NCBI GenBank assembly: GCA_040143965.1
Contig: JASJQH010006898.1
Coordinates: 1 to 46,530, forward strand
DNA length: 46,530 nucleotides
Source: Basidiobolus ranarum
Lineage: Eukaryota; Basidiobolomycota; Basidiobolomycetes; Basidiobolales
Direction of reading: 5' to 3'
In this document: piece by piece, positions 31,992 through 41,611 of the stretch
How the letters are laid out: each line of letters starts with the position of its first letter
Position numbering within the stretch: position 1 is the stretch's first letter
Program-made: the position numbers and the translations under genes
Notes under the pieces: generated by a model
Told to the model about the DNA's origin: nothing
The model's input: the letters and a program-made list of their open reading frames with translations, nothing else
The model's database searches: none

Positions 31992-32712
31992 CATTGAAAA
32001 TCATCCAAGGCGCTATAGTGCTTCCTTTATCCTATTTCGACGAATCCAATATTTCCCATATACTTCTCCATGTGGGGAGAGGAGATCAAATCCAACTAAT
32101 TTTTCACACATCATGTGAGTTACTTTGCTAGATGAACCCTCCAGTAACTCTGACAAGCGTGTCCCTTTTCTCTACTAGGTAATGGAGTTGGTTTTACTTA
32201 TACAATTCGAACATTTCTTTTTATACATTTTTCCCGTTTTCGGTGATTTATTTCTATACATATTTTTGTTGACCTTAGTTTCCCATCATAAAATTGAATC
32301 GTTACCCTTACTAATTTTTGGATTTCTTTATCCTGACACGAATCAAAATACAAAAAAAAGGATATGTTTACTACAGAGTGATCTTGTACATTTATCCAAA
32401 TTCCTCGTGTGTATGGAGATATTGATTTTACATGATAAAACTGTCGATTATTCTACACTAGCCCATGTGTAGAGACTCTGATAGATTATTGGATTTCTAC
32501 TTAACCCTCTCGCAAGATATTTGAGTATTCAAGCTTTATTGTCAAACAAACAAACCATCGAAATGATATTCATGCAAAAGAATGGGTTAAAAATGTCTAA
32601 TTGATGTGGTAGATGAGGTATAAAATAAATATGGCCCGCAAAAAATGAAATCTTCGCAGTGATTGAAAAGATATAAATGAGTGGTATTTAACAAGATGTA
32701 GTCAAGAAACTT
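31992..32712. other. 3' region between convergent genes
   Basis: 721 AT-rich bases. The hydrophobic open frame at 32182-32472 is low-complexity (Phe, Leu, Ile from T-rich DNA) and not a credible gene. The stretch likely holds both 3' UTRs. Confidence 0.5.
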
Positions 32713-34385
32713 CTATGCCAAAGAGGCAGTGGAGCGACCACTTTTAAGACTAATGAAATCCCAACCTGGTTTTTTATCACTCTGAGAGCCAGATTGAAGG
32801 TATTTCTTTCTGCCATAGAAGGCAATCCCGCCAATAGCGAGGACTCCGATAATACCTCCAACAACACCCCCAACAATAGCACCAGTATTGCTTTTAGAGG
32901 TTTTGGAGGAACCACTGTCAGCTGCAGTCTCATCGACTTTGAATACTTTAGCAGTGCAACTAGGGATATCTATTTGTCTCGCAATATTACTGCATTGGCT
33001 TGACTCAACAGTATCGCTCTTATAGCCTGTAGCAAGTTTAGTTATCCATTTGTTATTGTAGTCGGGCTGGTAGGTACGATATTGTGCCGAAATCAACTCT
33101 GTTAAAATCAACCAAGTAAATAACACAACACGAAACTAATGTTTTCAATTGATTTCAACATACCTTGAATTGCAAGATCAGGACGACTCGGTGCGCTTTG
33201 ATCCCAGTCTATTTTGGGAAGAAATTTAGTATCCTGTTCCTTACTAAGAGTTTAGAAAGTTATAATATACCTGAATTCAAAGCCTCATTCTTGATTTTAT
33301 CAGTTCGGTACAAGCCTTCGCTTTCAAGAAGGGGAATGGAGGCCTTTGAAGTTAAGTTATACGCCGCAAGCCAGGTAACCATGTTAATATCCGTCAAATA
33401 TGTTTCATCTATAGCAAGCCAAGTTTTCGCCATATCATTTTGAAATTCTACGGGAGTTGTTAAGGGATTTTTGGTAGGTTTAACTGGGCTTCCACCTATC
33501 AGGTTAAAAGTTAGTTTTGCAAAAAGACGTGACTGAGGTTTAATTGTTTTCACATAAATACCTGCATCGCTGATTAAAATTCTATGGTAATTGTCATCTT
33601 TAAATTTATATCCTTCCTTATCACTATGGATCCAAGCAATTGGCTTCTTGTTGATCTTGCTAAGATTATCACGGTGACAGTTGTAACTATTCTTGATTTT
33701 GTTGTAAATATCTTCCGCTTCTTTATCCATGTTGAGAATAGCACCAACGTAAAGTATCCACTGAGCTTTCTATATAAAATTAAGGAACCATTAGTACTTC
33801 TTTAAAATACAACATGGAAGGTATTGTACCTCTAATGGACTCATTGAATCTTTAATTCCAAGAGTTATGGATCCTGCTTTTGAAGTGTTAGAAAACATCA
33901 ACGGTTTCTCTGAAGCAGTAATATTCTTTTCGATTTGCTTAATAACACACGGGGAAGTGGATCTATCGGTGCCTTCAATGGACGAGATTCTTTCTACAGA
34001 ATTGAGAAGCTAATACGAAAATTGAATAAATTTCTTGTATAATAGAGTATAGAATAAGAAGTAGAGTGGAGTGTACCTCAAGGAAGCCAATTGATTCTAA
34101 GCTAGCGACAATAGTTGTTTTTTCGTCCCCTAATGGTAGGGTATTCGGATCAGTGGCAGTAGTACTATCACATACAAGGCGGATTTCTGTGTTAAGGGAG
34201 AAATGCTTGATAATCTTGACGTTGTTTTCATATTTGATTTCAAATTGAGCTACGTCCTTCCTAGTAGCCTCGGAGATTTTCTCGGTAAATTTGTCGTCTC
34301 CTGGTGTGTCGCATTTGTTTCGTGCTCTAGCACCAAGGACTAAAAGTAAAGTTATAAAAGAGGTGGTAAAAGAATTAAAGTGCAT
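32713..34385 (-). CDS. Secreted/membrane-anchored binding-protein-fold protein
   Basis: Five exons (34385-34077, 34009-33830, 33769-33271, 33208-33164, 33098-32713) give 472 residues. An N-terminal signal peptide (hydrophobic core FITLLLVLGARA) and a C-terminal membrane segment near residue 430 (AIVGGVVGGIIGVLAIGGI) followed by a basic tail (YGRKKY) indicate a type I membrane protein at the cell surface or in the secretory pathway. The extracellular part has FEIKYENNVKIIKHF, IVASLESIGFLE, LGIKDSMSPLEKAQW and DPDWDQSAPSRPD-like WDQSAPSRPDLAIQ. This pattern resembles fungal and oomycete proteins related to the bacterial periplasmic binding proteins of the TroA/FecB fold; the match is from memory and moderate. 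Ligand unknown. A TATATATAA box lies about 50 bases upstream of the ATG. Confidence 0.75.
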
Positions 34386-35065
34386 CGTTAAGTTAGGGCG
34401 TTTAGAAAGAACAAGAAACAGTGCATGCTGCAGGTATATATAACCTAGAATAAACTTTTTATCTCCAGATTTTTATGTGAGGAATTATCGAATGGAAATG
34501 GAGGCGCTCGGAATCGACTGAACCAATTATAGTAATTAGAAAATGGATATCCTAGATCGTCGCATAATTTTGGTGAGATTACGGCGTAAAACCTGATAAC
34601 ATTTGTGGAATAATTCAGAATCCTTATTTCGAATACTATAAACAGAATAGGATTTTGATACAGCCCGAGTCATTAAAGGTGAATTAATCCACTTTCGCTT
34701 GGTTGTAGATTAATCCAGTGATATATATATATATTCGGAATTTCGTGTCGGGTTTCAAGCACACTTTAGGAACAGGATCCAGATACTAAGACAACTGAGC
34801 TGTTTTAGGACGCACTTCTCGTGGAGTTTTCATCCTCTTATTGTTATTCATGCTGCTCAGACTGATGCTCTTTTTTCGGATTAGCATACATAGAGTACTC
34901 TGATTTAATACCGGTTGATTCATGATGGGAAATTCAAGTGTGTATGTCATCGTATCATCAATTGCAAACAGGTGGAATGCGATGAATACGTATGAGCCAC
35001 AACAGCCCTAATAGTCTCGCTATTATTCTTCTAACGTAGTAAAACACTTACTACTACTTGATAGC
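34386..35065. other. Intergenic region between divergent genes
   Basis: 680 bases with the promoters of the surface protein (minus) and the NADH dehydrogenase (plus). A short AT run lies near 34720-34735. No gene seen. Confidence 0.5.
34435..34443 (-). promoter_or_regulatory. Possible TATA box of the surface protein gene
   Basis: TTATATATA on the minus strand about 50 bases upstream of the ATG at 34385. Chance match possible in AT-rich DNA. Confidence 0.3.
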
Positions 35066-37311
35066 ATGACTTGTAAAAACTTTAGCAGTGTAAAGAGACC
35101 GCTTCTTCAGCTTAAAAGCTCCCAGTTGTTACTTCGATCAAGTCAACTTTCTTCTTTAAGGCTGCTTTCAACCTCAGTCCCTACAACTCCAAAGTCCATT
35201 CTTCATTCGAAATGGTTTAAATTAGCCTCTACTTCAGTACTTGGAGTTGGATTAATTGCTTGCGCTGTCGAGTATAATCGTCCCAAACCAACTGTTAATG
35301 TTAAAACACAATTACAACAAGGTCCGGCAAATATCCCGATAGTGCACAGACTTGATGAAGGTAAACCACGTTTGGTCGTTCTAGGCTCTGGCTGGGGGGA
35401 AAGTATTTTATTTTCTACTACAAAGTATTTATTCTGGGAAACTAATATTATCTGAACTAAATAGGCAATATCCCTCCTTAAAGAGTTGGATGAGGACAAG
35501 TACGATGTGACCATTGTCTCGCCCAATAATTATTTCCTTTTTACTCCTTTACTACCAAGTGCTACTGTAGGAACCTTGGAATTACGGTAAGGAGATGGTT
35601 TTGATTTTGTAGGAGAAAATGAAGTATTAATGAAAGATTTTCAGTTCATTAATTGAGCCTGTGCGCAAGATCTCAAAGCACTTAAAGGCTTTGTTTATCC
35701 AGGTATGGCGAGATATATGGCATCTTATATCTTTTGCTTTACTAAAGACACTGAATTTATATAGGCCGAGGCTCAGGATATTGAATACGAAAAAAAGATG
35801 GTACTTATCAAAGGAATCGACGGAAAGCACTTCTATCTTCCGTATGATAAGGTATTCAATCATTTGATTTGAGAAATGCCACAACGGTTCATTAATTTCA
35901 ATTCTGTTAGTTGGTCGTGGCAGTTGGATCCCAAAGTATGACTTTTGGAGTTGAGGGAATAGAATATTGCAGCTTCTTAAAAAATATAGAAGATGCAAGG
36001 GATTTAAAGCAAAAGGTCATCAATAACTTTGAAAAGGCCGCATTACCAACTACCTCGGAGGAAGAGAAAAGGCAGTTGCTAAGCTTCGTTATCTGCGGAG
36101 GAGGTATTTAGCCCTCGAGTGAACCCTGAATATTCATTGATCATAACTTACACAACTTCACAACGTCATATAGGTCCTACAGGAGTTGAATTCGCAGCGG
36201 AGTTATATGATTTCGTTGAAGAGGATCTAGTGAGTTATGTACGTGTATATTTCCCCTGTACTCTCTAGTGAGGATAAATCTTAACAGCTCCAATTTAGTT
36301 CGCTCCTGACTTAAAAGAAAAGGTGAAAATCACCGTGATTCAGTCTCGTGATCACATTCTCAACACTTACGATGAAAAAATATCCACATACACCGAGAGT
36401 CATTTCGAACGCAGTGGCATCAATGTGATAACTCTTGCTCGCGTCAAATCCGTTCATGAAAATCACATCATCTACTCCATCAAGCAGAAGGATGGAACAA
36501 CGATTGACAAGGAATTGCCATTTGGTGTATGTCTCTGGTCTACAGGAATTGGTAAGATGCTTGTTATAAAGCTGGTATCTCGAATGGCAACTAATTGCTT
36601 ATTATAGCTATGAGGCCCATTACCAAGAAGCTTTGCGATAGTTTGGAGTTACAAAGGAACAAGAGAGCCCTTGAAACCGACAATCGACTACGCGTTAAAG
36701 GAATATCCGATGGTTCAGTATATGCTTTAGGGGATTGTAGCACTGTGGAAAACCCGAATCTTGTTGAACGTATGATGGATTTCTTTGAGGCAGCAGATAA
36801 AAACAACTCTGGAACCATTGATTTTGATGAATTCTGCGACATGACTCAAGAAATGAGTAAAAAATACCCGACAACTCGTACACATTTACAGAGGCTGCAT
36901 GACCTTTTTGAGGAGTATGACGAAGACCACTCTGGTGAACTTGATCTCGATGAGTTAAAGAAGTTACTTCAATATGTAGATTCTAAATTGACATCACTTC
37001 CTGCCACCGCTCAAGTCGCAAGTCAACAGGGGAAATATTTGGCTCAGAAATTGAACTCGTCAGCCTCACCACTTACCGAGTCCGATGATCAGTACCCACC
37101 TTTTACGTACTCACACTTGGGCTCTCTTGCATATATTGGTGGCTCTGCAGTGGCCGATTTCGGTCAAGGCCACCATATCAGTGGATTTGGTGCAGTTTAT
37201 TTGTGGCGTAGTATTTATTGGAGCGAACAAGTGTCCACACGTACTAGACTCTTATTGTCGATGGACTGGACCAAACGTGCCTTGTTTGGACGGGATTTAT
37301 CCAAAATATAA
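35066..37311 (+). CDS. NDE1: External alternative NADH dehydrogenase with EF-hands
   Basis: Eight exons (35066-about 35398, 35465-35586, 35645-35702, 35765-35851, 35911-36103, 36174-36238, 36299-36551, 36608-37311) give about 604 residues. This rotenone-insensitive enzyme passes electrons from NADH to ubiquinone without pumping protons. Seen: a mitochondrial presequence (Arg/Ser-rich first 45 residues), a membrane segment near 58-66, the FAD motif [22 protein letters not shown], the NAD motif [22 protein letters not shown], and the C-terminal Trp-rich membrane-binding region ending FGRDLSKI. Two EF-hands are inserted: [12 protein letters not shown] (434-445) and [12 protein letters not shown] (475-486), both with full calcium ligands, as in calcium-regulated Nde enzymes facing the intermembrane space. 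The first intron is irregular (see findings). Confidence 0.92.
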
Positions 37312-37560
37312 TCTAGACCGCTGATAAATAACTGATGGCCAATGGATAAAATGGCTGTTATCTTACATTAACTTTTATTTGGATATATATAAAATATATA
37401 TAAACATTCAAAACTTCTAAAAATAATTAGGATGCATATTTTTGCCCGTTGCCCTCTTCTATTTACTGAGAATGAGATGTCCGACAGGATGACGGTGGTT
37501 TAAGAATGATTTCTACATTAAAAATTAAGTCAATAAAAAATGAGGGTGCCTTTAGTTTTC
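37312..37560. other. 3' region between convergent genes
   Basis: 249 AT-rich bases between the two stops. No gene seen. Confidence 0.5.
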
Positions 37561-39404
37561 TTAATACTTACCTTCACAAAAGTCTTTGAGGCAGTGACTA
37601 CAATCTGAAGCTGGTTTGCTGCAGCCACAACCACATGTTTTAATTCCATCTGTATCTACATAGAACGTAGGATTTTCTGGATCAAAACAACAACTGCAGC
37701 CGCCTGTAGAATCCTTATCACCACTACCACAACACGAGCCGGTTTTGGCCTTAGCATCTTGTGCTTTTTCTTCGGTAGTATTGGCATGACTTGAGCAACA
37801 TTTTTTTTCTAACTTAGTCTCCACGATGGACTTCGCGGCATCGGATTCATTAGGATGTTCCTGCGGCTGACAACAGTTTTTAGCTGGATTGACACTTCTA
37901 TATACGCTTTGGATAAGCTCATTTTTATCTACGGAACTAAGGTCGTCAAGGTTAGCGTCATCCGCAGACCGCTTTAGACCGTGTTTGTTAGAAACATTTT
38001 CAACAATAGTTAAAACAGAATCGTTTTTGGTATTTGGATCAGGTGAAGCGTAAGTATGTGCTTCCTTTGCTATGCTGTTGTATTCGTTAAGATGTCCATT
38101 GATTTTCTTCTTATCAAGAGTTTTTTTGTTTCCACAGCATTTGGTGCTACATGACTCGCAATTTGCTCCACACGAACTCCCACACTGCAAAGTAAGTCTG
38201 AGCGCTTCAGTATCAACGCCAGTCCCGTCAAACTCAGCATAAAAATCGTACTCATCTGGAATACTGAAACATGTACATCCAAAACCTTCTCCACAACGAC
38301 AAGGATTCATCAATGATTCCACTGTTGGAAAAATAAAATCACATTACTATTATATTCTTTTAACCGTGATGTTTCACTTTATACTTACAGGCTAATTTGT
38401 GATTGAGCCCAAGTTTACGTGTGCTATGCTGTAAACTTGTAATAAGCTTGGCTCTATTTGAATCTAGTTTGGTTTTGAAATATTAAGTACACGGAAGTGG
38501 AAATGATATCAAGTCATTAAATAGCTCACCTTTGTTACTTGATGCTGTTTTTTTTGATACGGAGGAGATTGGCGACTCTTGAATTGATTCGTTCTTCTTA
38601 GAACAACAACTATTGACTTTACTATCTTTTAGGGCTGTTGTATCTGTTTTTTCAGTATTAGAAACTATTGCTGTGTCTGATTTTCTAGATTGACTGATAT
38701 TTGGCTGAATGCCATTCATAGATGAACAACAGCCATTGCTACGAGAGGGAGGACTAGAATCTTGTTGAGACTCGGTAGAGTTAGATTTGGTATTCGTCTG
38801 AGATCCACAACCTGATCTACAAGATTTACATGCGCTCGAACAAGAATTTACATTTTTTAAAGTAGTTTTGTTGGTTTTCGAGTCAATGCCAGCGTCATTC
38901 ATATTTGTATAAACCTCCTCAGAAGTACTACAACATCTACAAGGAAACCCTTCAGAACAACGACATGGATTGAGAAGTGAGGTAACTGAATAAAAGTTGT
39001 TGGTTAAACAAACAAAGTACCATTAAAATATATGAATAAAATCCACAAACCAGTAAATTTCTCGTTCTTCTTTACTTCTTCAGTGGAAGTTTTCAAGTCC
39101 ACTATATCTTCTCCCAAGACATCGTTTTCTTAAAATAAAAAAAGAGTCCCAACCAAATTAGACAGTGAACACAAAGTAAATTTATTAAATATAAAAATAT
39201 ACCTTCTGTGTCTGGTCTAGCACAAATACATTTCACATGTATCTTTTTGGTTTTTCTTAGTTCACGACAATGGTTGCACTGTGAAACGGGTCGACCTTTT
39301 TTTTTTATTTCAAAAAGTTGTCGTTTTAGATGACTACAAGAAGAAGACCGATGACCCCGAATACATGTTTCGCAAGCATACTTTATCCCGTTAATAAGGA
39401 CCAT
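37561..39404 (-). CDS. Copper-fist transcription factor, Cys-rich
   Basis: Five exons (39404-39203, 39128-39051, 38985-38530, 38463-38389, 38321-37561) give 523 residues. The first 60 residues are a complete copper-fist DNA-binding domain: MVLINGIKYACETCIRGHR, SSSCSH, the KKGRPVSQCNHCRELR minor-groove element, and VKCIC. The rest is exceptionally Cys-rich. Two related motifs, NPCRCSEGFPCRCC (exon 3) and NPCRCGEGFGCTCF (exon 5), recall the copper-sensing repeats of Mac1 and Cuf1. Further clusters include CKSCRSGCG, CGSSCGANCESCSTKCC, several CC pairs, and CGCGCSKPASDCSHC near the end. Fungal members sense Cu(I) and control copper uptake or detoxification. Sensing direction (starvation or excess) cannot be read here. 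The stop at 37561 follows a GTAAGT, so a further exon is possible. Confidence 0.9.
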
Positions 39405-40510
39405 TTAATATGGGGTTTGGAAGAGTATATTCCCATACACTTCAGTGGAAATACGTAGATGTGAAAAGCGTATATAGCGGTAAAGAACGAAGAATTTATA
39501 TGATTTGTCTATTGTGATTTTTTGCTTACTAAAATATCAATAGCATGGAATGAGAGATTTTTGCTTAAGAGATTAGTAACATCAATCTAGTTTCTCATAA
39601 TCTAGTTATCCATTATCAGAAAGAATTTATGTCCATCTGACTCATGATATATAGATAAATCCTCAGGCAGAAGTTAGAATTCAAATACACGGGGAGATCC
39701 CTCGGGTCAACTAACGAAAGTCATATGTACCATATCACCACCTTATCACCATAGAATTTTCTTTCCAAATCCATATTGATTGGAGTCCAACAAATTGGTT
39801 CGTTGAAGAATTTTCCAACCTAACCATATTCGTGAGGAATAATCCGAGATACAGCTCATACTGTCAAATCTGCTTTCATTTATATAATATAGGCATGTCC
39901 CCATCATATCCGCTCTTTCCCACCTTCGTGGGTGTTCCGAAAGCTTCCGAAGGTTCTTGAAACGCTTGGCTTGGCATCGTGTCACATTCACTGTTACACT
40001 TCCCATGGTACAAGTTGAACTATAATCATATGCTGACATTCCATTCAAATGAATGAAAAATACTGAAAAGGTTATTTAAGGTTTTTGTATGAGAAAATCG
40101 AATGAATGTTCTACCACCTTGGAATGAATGTTCTATGACCTTTGATCATTCCCCTAATGTTGCCTCTCTATACTTATAAGCGCTAGTAGTCAATCGGTGG
40201 TACATATATACCTTAATCGATGGCTATACTCAGGTCAATTAATGGTACTTATTATCCTAAATTAATTCTATGTAAGGGAAGGAGAATATCGACCCAACTT
40301 GGTTCTCGAAAAAAACGATGTTTACCCAAACTAGTTACATTGCATTCGAGAAAAGGGAATATTTTTGGATTGACTTTATAGTATGTACAATCAGTATCAA
40401 AGAAATAGCTTGAAATGAGTTACATTATGGAAAGAATTGTTGCTATGTTACAAAAGTAAAGTACTGTAAAAGGAAAAATCGATGCCATGATTTCTAACCG
40501 TTAATAATTC
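39405..40510. other. Intergenic region (1.1 kb)
   Basis: Contains the copper-fist gene promoter at the left and the bHLH 3' side at the right. An open frame of 100 codons at 39746-40048 (minus) has no family motif and no splice partners I can identify; I do not call it a gene. Confidence 0.5.
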
Positions 40511-41611
40511 CTATTGTAAGAAGTAACTCTGATGCTGATGATGCTGTAAGCTATCGTTAGGTGAAGAGGGCGCTGAGTGATAACCACTATGTGAGGTGAC
40601 GGGTGGAGCAAGACCTTGATGGGCCAATACTCCATTGGAAATGGACATATGGCGAGTGTGATGATAGTTGTTACCATGCTGGCTATGGCCCATTCCTATA
40701 CTATGAATGTTACCCACACTAACGGATTGAGTCTGCGAGTAGGGGTGCCCAGGGATAGTAGTTGCTGTTGGTACACCATTGTGAACTTGGGAGTGGTATT
40801 GGCCGGGAAGTGATAGATGTCTTGTTTTATCGGGGAAGTATGACCCGGAGTACCCTGTGGGTGAAGTCATATGGATTTGTTTGCCTGGATTGCCAGCGTA
40901 GGGAATTTCGAAGGGACTCTTGGGCTCCTGTTCCCACCCAGGTGATATATTTGGGGAAGCATCGGATTGAAGTTGCGGTAGATTTTGAGCACTAGTTCGA
41001 TCGACAGTGATGGTGGGCGGTCTTTTGGTGGGATCAAGTCGGGGAGCAACTGCTCGCGTACTCTTCAGAGTATGATTTTCGCTTCGTAATTCATGGGCCT
41101 CGGCTTGAAGCTCCCTGATGTATTCTATTGCCAAGCGGAGTACATTACTCCGAGCAAACTTATCTTGTTGTGCATTAGGGATGATTTCTGATAACTCTTC
41201 AATGGCGCTGTTGATCATGTCACGTCTTCTACGTTCTACACGATTATGTTGAGCTCTTCTTTTTTGTAGTCTTTCGATCGCAGTTTTACTGTCAATATCA
41301 TCTCGATTCAAAATATTCACTCCTTGAACCTTATATATCTCACGTTTACGTGAATCTTTGGTTTTGTATAGCTTTTCGGGATTGAATTCTCTGATGGAAT
41401 CTTCAAAAAGGTATCCTTTTAATTTCCGACTTATAATCTTGCTTTGAAGAGAAACCTTGTCAGGTTGAGGCTTGGATTGACTGCTCACAGACGTTGATGG
41501 TTGAAAATAATCAGTCGCTCCAATTGGAGTATTGGGCGAGGTAGCAGATTGATCAAAAGTGACTGGAGAGTACGATACAGAGCTATTTTCAGAGACGGTT
41601 GGAAAGCTCAT
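40511..41611 (-). CDS. bHLH transcription factor
   Basis: Single exon, 366 residues. A basic helix-loop-helix domain lies at about residues 113-180: AQHNRVERRRRDMINSAIEE, then SEIIPN and SNVLRLAIEYIREL, followed by a short leucine-containing extension (LQAEAHELRSENHTLK) that may continue as a zipper. The His-Asn-x-x-Glu-Arg-x-Arg-Arg pattern predicts E-box (CANNTG) recognition, with Arg at the position that favours CACGTG. Flanking regions are Ser/Pro/His/Gln-rich. This is closest in type to USF/Cbf1/Rtg3-like fungal factors; the precise orthologue is not decidable. A TATAAGG element lies about 80 bases upstream. Target genes unknown. Confidence 0.88.
   Translation of the reverse strand: MSFPTVSENSSVSYSPVTFDQSATSPNTPIGATDYFQPSTSVSSQSKPQPDKVSLQSKIISRKLKGYLFEDSIREFNPEKLYKTKDSRKREIYKVQGVNILNRDDIDSKTAIERLQKRRAQHNRVERRRRDMINSAIEELSEIIPNAQQDKFARSNVLRLAIEYIRELQAEAHELRSENHTLKSTRAVAPRLDPTKRPPTITVDRTSAQNLPQLQSDASPNISPGWEQEPKSPFEIPYAGNPGKQIHMTSPTGYSGSYFPDKTRHLSLPGQYHSQVHNGVPTATTIPGHPYSQTQSVSVGNIHSIGMGHSQHGNNYHHTRHMSISNGVLAHQGLAPPVTSHSGYHSAPSSPNDSLQHHQHQSYFLQ

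Noticed and set aside
32182-32472. Hydrophobic 96-codon plus-strand frame
   Set aside because: Composition follows T-rich 3' UTR-like DNA; no family or signal context.
39746-40048. 100-codon minus-strand frame between the copper-fist and bHLH genes
   Set aside because: No homologue recognised and no supporting splice sites; might be chance.
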